Shown: positions 33,759-47,106, counted from the first letter of the stretch. The stretch: 64,000 nucleotides of DNA from an uncultured Olsenella sp. (GCA_900314495.1 OMVJ01000008.1:1-64000), one strand, 5' to 3'. Notes: a model not told the origin generated them from the sequence alone. Numbers and translations are program-made.

Positions 33759-34907
33759 ATGGCTCGGCCCTTTTACCCCTTTGTGGACAACAACCGCGCA
33801 AGCGGCAGCCAGGCCGACGGCGCGCCGGCCGCCGCGCCCAACCCGCCATCGGTGAGCGAGGTCAGATATGCGGCTCGCATTGCCGTGTACGACGACGCTG
33901 CCGCGGCGCCGCGCGTGGTCATCATCGACCCCATGGACGTCCGCGCCTACCTGGAGGAGATCACCCAGCAGGTGGTCAAGCTCTCGCACGAGCAGGGCGG
34001 CACCATCCCCTTCATGGTCATCCGCGAGGTCGTGGAGAACTTCATTCACGCGTACTTCATCGAACCCACCATCTCCATCCTAGACGGCGGCAACACCATT
34101 CGGTTCTCGGACCAGGGGCCCGGCATCAGGGAGAAGGAGCGCGCGCTGGAGTACGGCACCAGCTCTGCCACGGAAGAGATGAAGCAGTACATTCGCGGCG
34201 TCGGCTCGGGCCTCCCCTACGCGCAGCAGTACATGGTGGACAAGGGCGGCTCCCTGGTCATAGAGGACAACCTGGGCCATGGGACCGTGGTCACCATCTC
34301 CACCCGGCCGGCAGCGCACGGCACTTCTGGCGACACAGCGCCCGCGGCACCCATCCCTACCAGCGGTTATCCCCAGCAGCAACCGTACGTGCCAGCGGGT
34401 CAGCCGCAGGGCGCGCCAGGGTACGGCTACCAGCAGCCCGGGTATGCGCCCCAGCAATACCCCAGCTACCAGCCCGCGCCCTACCAGCAGCCCTATGGCC
34501 AGACGGCACAGCAGCCGTATGCCTCACCCTATGGCCAGCAGCCTGCCTACCCGCAGCCGGCCTACCCGTACCAACAGGGGGCGGCGGCATGGGCCGGCCA
34601 GGGCAGCCTGCCTGCCGCGGCGCCCACCCCCGCCCCCGCCGAGCAAGCCTCCACGCCCGTCCAGCCGGCGCAGCGGGGAGCGGGTGCCTTCCCCTGGATC
34701 CAGCTCACCGCCCGCGGGCGCGCGGCGCTGGACTTCATTGCGGAGCACGGCTCCGGCGGTCCCAGCGACCTCATGCGCGCCTACGGGGAGTCCCAGCCAA
34801 CCTGGTCCCGGGAGCTCAAGAGCCTTGAGGAATACGGGCTCATCAAGAAGGACGGGCAGAAGCGGTACCTGACCAAGCTGGGACAGGCCTACCTGGGCAC
34901 CATGTAG
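33759..34907 (+). CDS. GHKL ATPase with Tyr/Gln/Pro-rich linker and C-terminal winged helix
   Basis: A 382-residue protein. The GHKL ATP-binding fold shows the N box REVVENFIHAY (Glu90, Asn94), G1 DQGPG (118-122), G2 GVGSG (147-151) and G3 GHGT (173-176), as in anti-sigma-factor kinases and histidine kinases. No phosphoacceptor His domain is visible. Residues about 190-310 are a low-complexity linker of Tyr, Gln, Pro and Gly. Residues from about 315 form a winged-helix-like domain (FIAEHGSGGPSDLMRAYG, ELKSLEEYGLIKKDG). It lies between rpmH and dnaA where most bacteria have no gene. AGGAGG is 12 bases from the ATG, longer than usual. The function is not known to me. Confidence 0.8.
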   Translation: MARPFYPFVDNNRASGSQADGAPAAAPNPPSVSEVRYAARIAVYDDAAAAPRVVIIDPMDVRAYLEEITQQVVKLSHEQGGTIPFMVIREVVENFIHAYFIEPTISILDGGNTIRFSDQGPGIREKERALEYGTSSATEEMKQYIRGVGSGLPYAQQYMVDKGGSLVIEDNLGHGTVVTISTRPAAHGTSGDTAPAAPIPTSGYPQQQPYVPAGQPQGAPGYGYQQPGYAPQQYPSYQPAPYQQPYGQTAQQPYASPYGQQPAYPQPAYPYQQGAAAWAGQGSLPAAAPTPAPAEQASTPVQPAQRGAGAFPWIQLTARGRAALDFIAEHGSGGPSDLMRAYGESQPTWSRELKSLEEYGLIKKDGQKRYLTKLGQAYLGTM

Positions 34908-34975
34908 CGCCACGCCGCGTCCGGGCACCGGCCCCGACGCGGAACCCCTTCCGGACCGTTCGCGTATCGATGCAC

Positions 34976-35021
34976 TTTTCGACAATCTTCTGGTGGCAAG
35001 CGAAAGTTTTCACCATATAAT
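34976..35021 (+). promoter_or_regulatory. dnaA promoter with a DnaA-box-like site
   Basis: A perfect -10 box TATAAT (35016-35021) lies 17 bases after a -35-like GTGGCA (34993-34998). A DnaA-box-like TTTTCGACA (34976-34984) sits directly upstream, consistent with DnaA autoregulation. Confidence 0.7.
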
Positions 35022-35087
35022 GGGTCCTCGTACCATTCTGGCGAGGGCAACTTCCTCCCTCGGACCACTTTCGAATGTTGGTGAGAC

Positions 35088-36626
35088 ATGGACTCGGCAC
35101 TTGAATCCGACGCGGCAATCTTGTGGGACGACGTCTTGGAGCGCCTCTCCCAGAAGAATCTTCCTGCGTCGACGCTAGCCATGTTGAAAAGTTGCCAGGC
35201 AACGTCCATGGACTCCACCAGCTTTCACCTGGCAGCGAGCTCGCGGTTCGTGCAAAGGGCCATCGGTCGGCAGGCCGCGGTCATAGAGTCGTGCATAGAG
35301 GAGATTGCCTTCCAGCACCTGAGCCTCGTGGTGGACTTCTCGCAGGAGAGCGACCAGAGGCCCATAGTCACGAACTCAGAGCTTTCCAGCTCCGAGGTGG
35401 CACAGTGGAACGCGGCGACGACCCGCCCCTCCCCCGCCCCGGCAATGCCCCCGGCGGCTCCGGCTCCCGCCGCATCGGCACCGCAGGCCCCGGAGCCAGC
35501 CGCAGCGCCGCGCGGCGCCAACCCCCTTGTGGAGGAGATAACCGAGAACGACTCCAAGCTCACCTTCGACCGCTTCGTGGAGGGACCGCAGAACAAGTTC
35601 GCCTTCGACGCGGCAAAGCAGGTGGCCAACGGCGAGAACAAGAACTACAACCCCCTGTTCATCTACGGCAAGTCCGGCCTGGGCAAGACCCACCTCCTGC
35701 GCGCAATCCAGAACTACATCGCACAGAACGACCCCTCCCGCGTCTGCGTGTACCGCGTGGCCACGGACTTCATTGACGACTACACCAAGGCCATGCGCAA
35801 CGCGCGCAGCTCCGCGCCCGGCGCCCTGGCCGAGAACTACCACAACATAGACGTGCTCATAATTGACGACATACAGCTCATGAGCACCGCAGCTGGCACC
35901 ATCAATTTCTTCTTTGATACGTTTAACTACCTCATAGCCCACGGCAAGCAAATCGTCATGGCGGCGGACCGCACGCCGTCGGAGCTTGGCATGGAGGGCA
36001 GCCGCTTCGACGAGCGCGTTACCAGCCGCATCGACTCCGGCATGACCGTCGCCATCCAGGTGCCGGACTACGAGCTCAAGCTGGAGCTCATCGACACCTT
36101 CTACGAGCGCATGCGCCAGGATGCGCGCACGGAGCACATCTACGGCCTGGACGCGCGCATCCCCAGCGACCTCCGCAAGCTCATGGCGGAGCGCGCGGGC
36201 GACAACATTCGCGTGATAGAGGGCTTCGTGCAGTCCTGCCTCATGCTGGCCTTCCAGCGCCAGCAGCAGGGCGAGGAGATATCGCGCGAGGACATCCTGC
36301 GCTCCGCAAACCAGAAGTGGCCCACCGGCCAGAAGCTGGTCACCGTGGAGCAGATCCAGGAGATCGTGGAGCGGGAGTACGGAATCTCGCACGAGGACCT
36401 CGTTGGCAGCAAGCGCAACAAGGAGCTCATGGAGCCGCGCCACATCGCAATATGGCTGACCCGCGAGCTCACCGACAACACCCTGGCAGACATAGGCAAG
36501 AAGTTCGGCGGGCGCACGCACGCCACCGTAAAGCACAGCATCCGCGTCATCGAGGATGCCAAGAAGGACAACAGGACCCTCACGGAGCGCGTGGAGCGCA
36601 TCAAGGGGGAGATAACGGACTCCTAG
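35088..36626 (+). CDS. dnaA: Chromosomal replication initiator DnaA
   Basis: A 512-residue DnaA. Domain I covers about the first 95 residues, a Pro/Ala linker (domain II) about 110-143, and the AAA+ domain follows with the P-loop GKSGLGKT (194-201) and VLIIDDIQLM Walker B. Domain IV carries the DnaA signature RHIAIWLTRELT...GRTHATVKHSI that reads DnaA boxes. It opens DNA at oriC. The start ATG has only a weak GGTGAG ribosome site. dnaN follows after a 241-base origin region. Confidence 0.97.
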   Translation: MDSALESDAAILWDDVLERLSQKNLPASTLAMLKSCQATSMDSTSFHLAASSRFVQRAIGRQAAVIESCIEEIAFQHLSLVVDFSQESDQRPIVTNSELSSSEVAQWNAATTRPSPAPAMPPAAPAPAASAPQAPEPAAAPRGANPLVEEITENDSKLTFDRFVEGPQNKFAFDAAKQVANGENKNYNPLFIYGKSGLGKTHLLRAIQNYIAQNDPSRVCVYRVATDFIDDYTKAMRNARSSAPGALAENYHNIDVLIIDDIQLMSTAAGTINFFFDTFNYLIAHGKQIVMAADRTPSELGMEGSRFDERVTSRIDSGMTVAIQVPDYELKLELIDTFYERMRQDARTEHIYGLDARIPSDLRKLMAERAGDNIRVIEGFVQSCLMLAFQRQQQGEEISREDILRSANQKWPTGQKLVTVEQIQEIVEREYGISHEDLVGSKRNKELMEPRHIAIWLTRELTDNTLADIGKKFGGRTHATVKHSIRVIEDAKKDNRTLTERVERIKGEITDS

Positions 36627-36867
36627 TTTTATAACAATGTTGAAAAGTTTGGTGATATCTCGACGAAACGTGAAGACAAGCCCGCACTCAGTGTCGAATC
36701 AGTTTTCATCAAAGCAGACACTGAAGAAAGCGTTGAAAGTCCGAACGTCTTTCTCACAACGGGAATTGGGTGTCTTACCTTGGTAAACGGCATGTTATCA
36801 ACGTTTCAACAAGACCTATTACTACTACTGTTCTTAATACTTATATAAAGAGAAATAGAGGGAAGCT
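36627..36867. other. Probable oriC unwinding region (dnaA-dnaN intergenic)
   Basis: DnaA-box-like sites: TGTTGAAAA (36638-36646, reversed), TTATCAACG (36795-36803) and TTTCAACA (36804-36811). The last two are followed by a short spacer AGACC and then CTATTACTACTAC (36816-36828), whose complement reads GAT-AAT-GAT-GAT in the 3'-to-5' sense, matching the DnaA-trio described in Bacillus subtilis. An AT-rich run continues to about 36855. This box-box-spacer-trio-AT order is that of a basal unwinding system. Confidence 0.75.
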
Positions 36868-37971
36868 ATGAAGTTCATCGTAAGCCAGTCCGCACTCGCC
36901 ACCGCACTCTCCGTGGTGTCCAAGGGAATGGGCTCCAACGCCTCCCTGCCAATCCTTGCGGGCATCTACATCAAGGCAGACGAGGGCACCCTGGAGTTCC
37001 AGACCACCAACCTGGACATCTCCATCCGCCACCGCATTCCCGCAAACGTGGAGGAGCCTGGCGAGGTCGTGGTGTCCGGCAAGATCCTGAACAACATCGT
37101 GAAGACCCTGGCGGATGCCGCCGTTACCTTCGAGGGTGAGGGCACGCAGGTCTCCATCTCGTGCGAAAAGTCCAACTTCCTGCTCAACACCCTGGACCCG
37201 CGCGACTTCCCCGAGTTCCCGGAGTACGAGCTGGACACCACCATCGAGCTGCCCAGCGACCTCCTCTCCAAGATGGTGGACAAGGTGTACAAGGTCACCG
37301 TCAAGGACAACACCCGGCCAATCCTCTCCGGCGTGCTGCTGACGGTTGAGAACAACACCATCCGCCTGGTGGCCACGGACTCCTACCGTCTGGCCGTCTG
37401 CGACTCCAACACGGAGACCAGCAGCGCCGCGGCCCCCTTCCGCACCATAGTCTCCGGCGCGGTCTTTCACGACGTCCTGTCCCTGCCCAGCATGACCGAG
37501 AAGCTGCTCATTGGCATCACGGGCAGCCAGGTGGTCTTCCAGTTTGGCAACACAACCTACGTTTCGCGCAAGATCGAGGGACGCTTCCCGGACTACAAGC
37601 AGCTCTTTCCCGACAACTGCTCCACCTCCGTGCGGATTGGCGTGGACAGGCTTTCCTCCGCGCTGAAGCGCGTGTCCGTCATTGCGCTGGCCAACCCCTC
37701 CGTGCACTTTGAGGTGGACGCCGACGGGGCCCTCATGCGGCTCTCCGCCAGCTCCCCCGACCAGGGCGAGTCCCACGAGGACATTCCCGTGGAGGTGGAG
37801 GGTGATTCCTGCAACATCGCGCTCAACTACCACTACGTGTTCGACTGCGTGAACGCCATCTCCGGCACGGAGGACGTGACCCTGGAGCTGCAGAGTGCCG
37901 TGCGACCCGCCATCTTCAAGGCCTTCGGCAAGATCAACTACCAGTACCTGCTCATGCAGATGCGGTCGTAA
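36868..37971 (+). CDS. dnaN: DNA polymerase III sliding clamp beta subunit
   Basis: A 367-residue three-domain clamp protein beginning MKFIVSQSALATALSVVSKG, with LPILAGIYI, NTRPILSGVLL at the second domain, RLVATDSYRLAV, and the C-terminal YLLMQMR. The clamp holds polymerases on DNA. The start has AGGGAAG just upstream. recF begins at the base after its stop codon. Confidence 0.97.
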   Translation: MKFIVSQSALATALSVVSKGMGSNASLPILAGIYIKADEGTLEFQTTNLDISIRHRIPANVEEPGEVVVSGKILNNIVKTLADAAVTFEGEGTQVSISCEKSNFLLNTLDPRDFPEFPEYELDTTIELPSDLLSKMVDKVYKVTVKDNTRPILSGVLLTVENNTIRLVATDSYRLAVCDSNTETSSAAAPFRTIVSGAVFHDVLSLPSMTEKLLIGITGSQVVFQFGNTTYVSRKIEGRFPDYKQLFPDNCSTSVRIGVDRLSSALKRVSVIALANPSVHFEVDADGALMRLSASSPDQGESHEDIPVEVEGDSCNIALNYHYVFDCVNAISGTEDVTLELQSAVRPAIFKAFGKINYQYLLMQMRS

Positions 37972-39060
37972 ATGGCGCTGACCGTCAAAAACGTGGGGAT
38001 GATCTGCTACCGCAACTTCCCCATTCGCGACATCAACCTCTGTGACGGCATGACCATACTGTGCGGCCGCAACGCCACGGGAAAGACGAACACGGTTGAG
38101 GCCCTGCAGCTGCTGACCGCGGGGACCTCCTTCCGCCACCCCCGCGCGCAGGACATGATTCTGGAGGGCGAGGAGCAGGCCAGGGTGTCCTCGCGCCTGG
38201 AGGGCGACGGCAGGGTCATAGACGTCGCCTGCGAGATCACGCCGTCCAAGCGCCGCTTCACGCGAAACGGCAAGCCCTGCCGGCCGGCGGACCTCTCTGC
38301 CACGCACATGAGCGTGCTCTTCTGCCCGGATGACCTCTCGTTCGTGAAGCGGGGCGCGAAGTACCGCCGCGAGGAGCTGGACGAGTTCGGTGTGCAGGCA
38401 AACGGCGGCTACCGCAAGGTCGCCTCTGCGTACGCGCGGTCAATAGAGCAGCGGAACAGGCTCCTGAAGGAGCCCAACCCGGACCTTGCGCTGCTGGACG
38501 CGTGGGATGCGTCCGTCGCGCTGGGCGGGGCGACGCTGCTGGAGGCCCGTCTGCGGCTCTTCGAGCGGCTGAGGTCGCACCTGGTTGACGTGTATGGGAA
38601 GGTGTCCGAGGGCGAGAAGCTGCAGGCGCGGTACGAGTGCAACCTGGGCGATGACGTCTTCGGGCGTTCCCGGGAGGAGCTGACGGAGGTGTTTGCCCGG
38701 CGGCTCGCGGCCGCGCGGGAAGAGGACCTGCGCCGGCAGCAGACCACGTGCGGCCCGCAGCGGGACGACATCACCTTCACGCTGGACGGTCGCGACGCAC
38801 GCTCCTTTGGCAGCCAGGGCCAGCAGAGGTCCATAGTCCTGGCGTGGAAGATGGCGGAGGTGGCACTGTGCGAGGAGGTCTCCGGCGAGCGGCCCCTGCT
38901 GCTCTTGGACGACGTGATGAGCGAGCTTGACTCCATCCGCCGCGAGGCCATAACCCGCTTCGTGCAGGAGGGCATACAGGCCGTTGTCACCACCACCAAC
39001 CTGGGCTACTTCCCCCAAGACCTGCTGGACCGCTCCCAGGTGGTGACCTTTGATGCGTAA
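37972..39060 (+). CDS. recF: DNA repair and recombination protein RecF
   Basis: A 362-residue SMC-like ATPase with P-loop GRNATGKTNTVEAL, a signature-like GSQGQQRSIVLAWKMAE, and Walker B LLLDDVMSELD. It works with RecOR in loading RecA at gaps. The start codon directly follows the dnaN stop (TAAATG) with no separate ribosome site, so it is translationally coupled. It overlaps dciA by 8 bases. Confidence 0.96.
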   Translation: MALTVKNVGMICYRNFPIRDINLCDGMTILCGRNATGKTNTVEALQLLTAGTSFRHPRAQDMILEGEEQARVSSRLEGDGRVIDVACEITPSKRRFTRNGKPCRPADLSATHMSVLFCPDDLSFVKRGAKYRREELDEFGVQANGGYRKVASAYARSIEQRNRLLKEPNPDLALLDAWDASVALGGATLLEARLRLFERLRSHLVDVYGKVSEGEKLQARYECNLGDDVFGRSREELTEVFARRLAAAREEDLRRQQTTCGPQRDDITFTLDGRDARSFGSQGQQRSIVLAWKMAEVALCEEVSGERPLLLLDDVMSELDSIRREAITRFVQEGIQAVVTTTNLGYFPQDLLDRSQVVTFDA

Positions 39061-39685
39061 CGCACGTAATACACTGGGCTCAAACGGTAATACACCACGT
39101 AATACCAGCGGTAATACAGATTTCTTCGCGGGTATTGACGATCGTATTATCGGATGTAATACAACGCGGGACCCACTGGCCAGTGGCGCCGCCGCCTCCG
39201 TTGGCGACATCGTGGGCGGCCTCCTGGGCACCGCCATGAGGGGCCGTCTGACCCAGAACCAGCGCGCTGCCCAGGCCTGGTACGGGTGCAACGGGGACGT
39301 GGAGCGCAAGCACTGCACGGGCGTCTTCCTGAAGAAGCCCCGGAGCGCGGGAGCCGCACCCGTCCTGGGCGTGTACGTGGACTCCCACGCACGCCTCACG
39401 GACTTTGGGGCCAACAAGGACATCTACCTCCAGCGGCTTGCCAACTATGGGTTCCAGGTGTCCGACATACAGTTCTGCCTTTCGCGGGAGCCGCGCGCGG
39501 CAGGCCCGCGTCCCGTGCCTGCGACCTCCACTCCGCCCGCTCCCCTGCCAGAGCTGGCGCCGGAGGAGAGTGCCCACGTACAGGAGCTGACACGTGACTT
39601 GCCGGAAGCTCTCAAAACGAGCGTTTCTCGGGCCGTCAGCCTTTCCATGCGGCGAAATAAGTCGAGAAATACGTGCAAGAAGTAA
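39053..39685 (+). CDS. dciA: DciA/DUF721 family protein (putative replicative helicase loader/operator)
   Basis: A 210-residue protein in the position where actinobacteria keep a DUF721 gene, between recF and gyrB. The DUF721 core is about residues 42-145 (GDIVGGLLGTAMR, QAWYGCNGDVERKHC, LGVYVDSHARLTDFGANKDIYLQRL). DciA proteins operate the replicative helicase DnaB in most bacteria without DnaC. The first 37 residues are odd: repeated RNT/GNT triplets encoded by GTAATAC heptamers with the rare AAT codon. The C-terminus is basic. Start ATG lies within the recF end, so coupled. Confidence 0.82.
   Translation: MRNARNTLGSNGNTPRNTSGNTDFFAGIDDRIIGCNTTRDPLASGAAASVGDIVGGLLGTAMRGRLTQNQRAAQAWYGCNGDVERKHCTGVFLKKPRSAGAAPVLGVYVDSHARLTDFGANKDIYLQRLANYGFQVSDIQFCLSREPRAAGPRPVPATSTPPAPLPELAPEESAHVQELTRDLPEALKTSVSRAVSLSMRRNKSRNTCKK
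39066..39162. repeat. GTAATAC heptamer array at the start of dciA
   Basis: Five exact copies begin at 39066, 39087, 39099, 39111 and 39156, plus GTATTAT at 39144. Each coding copy gives Asn-Thr after Arg, Gly or Cys. The spacing is irregular (21, 12, 12, 45). Confidence 0.85.
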
Positions 39686-39759
39686 ATCTGGCCTCAAATC
39701 GGCTCTGTGGCCGTCTCGTGGGGTTTCGTGGCCAAAACGACCCTCAAATTCCGTCAGGC

Positions 39760-41786
<2,027 letters not shown>

Positions 41787-41832
41787 CACCCGCAGCAGTC
41801 GGCACTGCTAGCACACAGTAGAAAGGCTCCAC

Positions 41833-44679
<2,847 letters not shown>

Positions 44680-44713
44680 GCTTTGAGCGTGGGACGCAGC
44701 CCGCGTGAATAGG

Positions 44714-44750
44714 GAAGCGCCTGGAGGTGATTACGGCCTCCAGGCGCTTC
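44714..44750 (+). terminator. Terminator of the gyrBA operon
   Basis: A 14-base perfect stem GAAGCGCCTGGAGG / CCTCCAGGCGCTTC followed by TTCTTGTTT, 34 bases after the gyrA stop. Confidence 0.85.
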
Positions 44751-44828
44751 TTCTTGTTTCAAACATATGTAAGACAAACGTAATACAAGAGTCGCAATTC
44801 AGCGTATCAATGCAGGTAAATGAGTGTA

Positions 44829-45392
44829 TTACGCGTTAGGCGCAGATGGCGCGTCGCCACCCTTGTCCCCCTTGCTGGCATCTGGCGCATTGAAGTCCTC
44901 TGGGCTGAGGCCCTCAACAAAGTCGTGAAACTTCTGCAGCTCTTGGCGCTCCTCGTCCTCCTCGACGCTGCGAAAGTCCGGCAGGGCGGCGGTGTCCAGC
45001 ACGGATTCCTCCGCATATATGGGGGTGCGCATGCGCACGGCAAGGGCGATAGCATCCGACGGGCGCGCATCCACCTGCACGCGTTCCCCGTCCGGGGTCA
45101 GGAGGCGGAGCTGCGCGTAGAAGGTGGTCCCGCGCACGTCGTTTATGACCACCCCAGTGAGGGCGGCACCGAGGGACGAGATGACGCTCTTGAGCAGGTC
45201 ATGCGTGAGCGGGCGCGACGGCGCGCTGCCATCAATGCCCATGCTTATGGCGCTTGACTCCACGGAGCCAATGCGTATGGGGAGCTCGACGGAGTTTGAC
45301 CCACGACGGTGGTGCGGTTTGAGGACGACCAGGGAGGATCCCGCGGACCCCCCGACGACGATAGTGGAGATGTTCATGCGAACGAGTGCCAT
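44829..45392 (-). CDS. Bifunctional nuclease family (DUF151) protein
   Basis: A 187-residue protein with the family segments SSLVVLKP, LPIRIGSVESSAISMGI, RPLTHDLLKSVISSLG, FYAQLRL and DARPSDAIALAVR, typical of BFN/DUF151 proteins, some of which have nuclease activity in plants and Thermotoga. The C-terminal about 50 residues are acidic and probably disordered. The start ATG has GGAAGG five bases upstream. The TAA stop lies inside a GTAATAC heptamer (44826-44832), and another copy lies at 44780. It is convergent with gyrA. Confidence 0.88.
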   Translation of the reverse strand: MALVRMNISTIVVGGSAGSSLVVLKPHHRRGSNSVELPIRIGSVESSAISMGIDGSAPSRPLTHDLLKSVISSLGAALTGVVINDVRGTTFYAQLRLLTPDGERVQVDARPSDAIALAVRMRTPIYAEESVLDTAALPDFRSVEEDEERQELQKFHDFVEGLSPEDFNAPDASKGDKGGDAPSAPNA

Positions 45393-45576
45393 GTGAAGCC
45401 TTCCAGTGCGAGAACCGCTTGTGGTACACACGAGTTTCCGAATAGCTTTGCGCGCATATGGTACCTATCTGCTAGGTGTGTGTGCCTGAGAATCTGGCAA
45501 CAAATGCCGTGATGTGCCACCAACCTGGAAGTTAGGCGTAGGCAGACTGTCTTTTGAAAAAAGCTCAAAATACTTC

Positions 45577-45605
45577 TTGACCCTCGTTCTGGTGTCGCGT
45601 ATATT
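45577..45605 (+). promoter_or_regulatory. Promoter of tRNA-Ile
   Basis: -35 TTGACC (45577-45582), a 17-base spacer, and -10 TATATT (45600-45605), 15 bases before the mature tRNA 5' end. This is the best promoter match in the window. Confidence 0.85.
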
Positions 45606-45619
45606 ATCTCCTCGCGGAG

Positions 45620-45696
45620 GGGCCCGTAGCTCAGTTGGTCAGAGCGTCCGGCTGATAACCGGGAGGTCACAAGTTCGAACCTTGTCGGGCCCACCA
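45620..45696 (+). tRNA. tRNA-Ile (GAU)
   Basis: Acceptor GGGCCCG/CGGGCCC, anticodon loop CTGATAA (GAU), T loop TTCGAAC, encoded CCA. It is outside an rRNA operon. Confidence 0.96.
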
Positions 45697-45707
45697 CTTT
45701 CTTTGAC

Positions 45708-45752
45708 AATAAACGCCCCAGCGTGAGCCGAGTCGCCGCTGGGGCGTTTATT
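45708..45752. terminator. Strong hairpin between tRNA-Ile and tRNA-Ala
   Basis: A 16-base perfect stem (AATAAACGCCCCAGCG and its complement) with a 13-base loop; the arm ends TTTATT supply a partial U-run. It would separate the two tRNA transcripts. Confidence 0.8.
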
Positions 45753-45793
45753 AATAGGAAGTCAGCCGCCGCGGTCCGACCGCGCCAACAATC

Positions 45794-45869
45794 GGGGACG
45801 TAGCTCAGCTGGGAGAGCGCGGGCTTTGCAAGCCTGAGGTCGTGGGTTCGATCCCCATCGTCTCCACCA
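45794..45869 (+). tRNA. tRNA-Ala (UGC)
   Basis: Acceptor GGGGACG/CGTCTCC, anticodon loop TTTGCAA (UGC), T loop TTCGATC, encoded CCA. It has no obvious promoter of its own after the upstream hairpin. Confidence 0.96.
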
Positions 45870-45880
45870 GGGAAACTAGC

Positions 45881-45907
45881 AGCCCAACCGCAAGATGCGG
45901 TTGGGCT
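45881..45907 (+). terminator. Terminator of tRNA-Ala
   Basis: A 12-base stem AGCCCAACCGCA / TGCGGTTGGGCT with loop AGA, followed by GTTCTTTTGTT. Confidence 0.88.
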
Positions 45908-46124
45908 GTTCTTTTGTTCTAAGACGCAGACGCAGTCGTCGTAGACGTCCAGCCAGAACCAGTCAAGTCTCTCGCATTACCATCGCTCCCCACCTTAGCC
46001 GTTCAGCTGAATTGTGCGAACGCTCAGCAAATCAAAAAAATAATCGCGCAAATTTGTACGAATGAATAGTAAATACTTGATGGCACGGAAAGCCTTCGAA
46101 CGGGGCACGCGAAAGGGGATCATC

Positions 46125-46880
46125 ATGGCAAAGACCGCAATCATCACGGGTGGCTCTAGGGGCCTTGGCAAGGCAATGGCGTTCAAGCTTGGCGAGCTCG
46201 GCTACAACGTTGTTGTCAACTATCGTTCCGAGAAGTCCAAGGTCCTCGCCGACGATGTCGCGGAGCAGATCAAGTCTCAGTACGGCGTCGACACCCTGGT
46301 CGTGAGGGCGGATGTCTCCAAGTACGAGGACTGCGAGGCGCTGGTCAAGGCCACAGTTGAGAAGTTCGGCGAGAACATTGACTGCCTCGTCAACAACGCG
46401 GGCATCACCAACAACTGCAACTGGATCGACATCGAGCCCGCCGCCTACGAGAGGGTCATCGCAACCAACCTCGTGAGCCTCCTGCACATGACGCACCTGG
46501 TGCTGCCCTACATGGTCAACCACTCCAGCAAGGAGGAGCAGTGCAACGTAGTCAGCACCTCCTCTGTGGGCGGCCTCACGGGCGTCATCAACCAGGCCGA
46601 CTATTGCGCCGCCAAGTCCGGTGTCATCGGTCTGACCCGCGCCCTCGCGCTTGAGTACGCCGGCAAGGGCATTCGCGTCAACGCCATTGCTCCGGGCATG
46701 ATCATGACCGACATGCTCCGCGGCGTTAACCAGGACGAGCTCAACGCCCTTGCCGCCACCATCCCCCAGGGCTACATTGGCGATCCTGCTGACATTGCCG
46801 GCGCGCTCGGCTACATCCTGACCGCCACCTATCTTACGGGTCAGGTCATCTCCCCGAATGGCGGCTTCGTGCTCGCCTAG
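46125..46880 (+). CDS. Short-chain dehydrogenase/reductase (FabG/acetoacetyl-CoA reductase-like)
   Basis: A 251-residue SDR with the cofactor motif TGGSRGLG near the N-terminus, NNAG in LVNNAGITNN, the catalytic Ser in VVSTSSVGG and Tyr-x3-Lys in DYCAAKSG, all correctly spaced. The residues after the second strand (NYRSEK) favour NADPH. The C-terminal GQVISPNGGFVLA is as in FabG and PhaB-like 3-ketoacyl reductases; the physiological substrate is not decidable here. The ATG has AGGGG upstream; 21 in-frame codons upstream are rejected. It stands alone with its own terminator. Confidence 0.9.
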   Translation: MAKTAIITGGSRGLGKAMAFKLGELGYNVVVNYRSEKSKVLADDVAEQIKSQYGVDTLVVRADVSKYEDCEALVKATVEKFGENIDCLVNNAGITNNCNWIDIEPAAYERVIATNLVSLLHMTHLVLPYMVNHSSKEEQCNVVSTSSVGGLTGVINQADYCAAKSGVIGLTRALALEYAGKGIRVNAIAPGMIMTDMLRGVNQDELNALAATIPQGYIGDPADIAGALGYILTATYLTGQVISPNGGFVLA

Positions 46881-46918
46881 AAGTGGCTGGTACACGAAAT
46901 CAAACCCGCAATACGCAT

Positions 46919-46957
46919 GACGAAGGGACCGTTGGCGGTGGCAGCGGTCCCTTCGTC
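46919..46957 (+). terminator. Terminator after the SDR gene
   Basis: A 13-base perfect stem GACGAAGGGACCG / CGGTCCCTTCGTC with a 13-base loop, followed by TTG; the U-run is short. Confidence 0.75.
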
Positions 46958-47037
46958 TTGCCGCACCCAGATGTGACATGCGCATTAGCGCCGAGGAGCC
47001 GCGGAGGCATGCAAGGCGGCGGAAATTGTGGACGACC

Positions 47038-47086
47038 CACACTACCTGTGTGAATACGTTCTACGAGAGTAGAATGCAAACGTATT
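47038..47086. promoter_or_regulatory. Three nested or adjacent inverted repeats before the ribbon-helix-helix gene
   Basis: CACAC-TACCT-GTGTG (47038-47052), AATACGTT...AACGTATT (47053-47060 with 47079-47086), and inside the latter TTCTAC-GAGA-GTAGAA (47059-47074). They end a few bases before the ribosome site of a gene encoding ribbon-helix-helix-like domains, so an autoregulatory operator is likely. Confidence 0.65.
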
Positions 47087-47106
47087 TTCGACAGGGGGGA
47101 AGTGCA

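Noticed and set aside
36815-36822. TATTAC in the origin region as a GTAATAC family member
   Set aside because: It lacks the G and is better explained as part of the DnaA-trio run.
45620-45869. A ribosomal RNA operon around tRNA-Ile and tRNA-Ala
   Set aside because: The pair often sits in an rRNA spacer, but no 16S or 23S sequence flanks it and each tRNA has its own hairpin.
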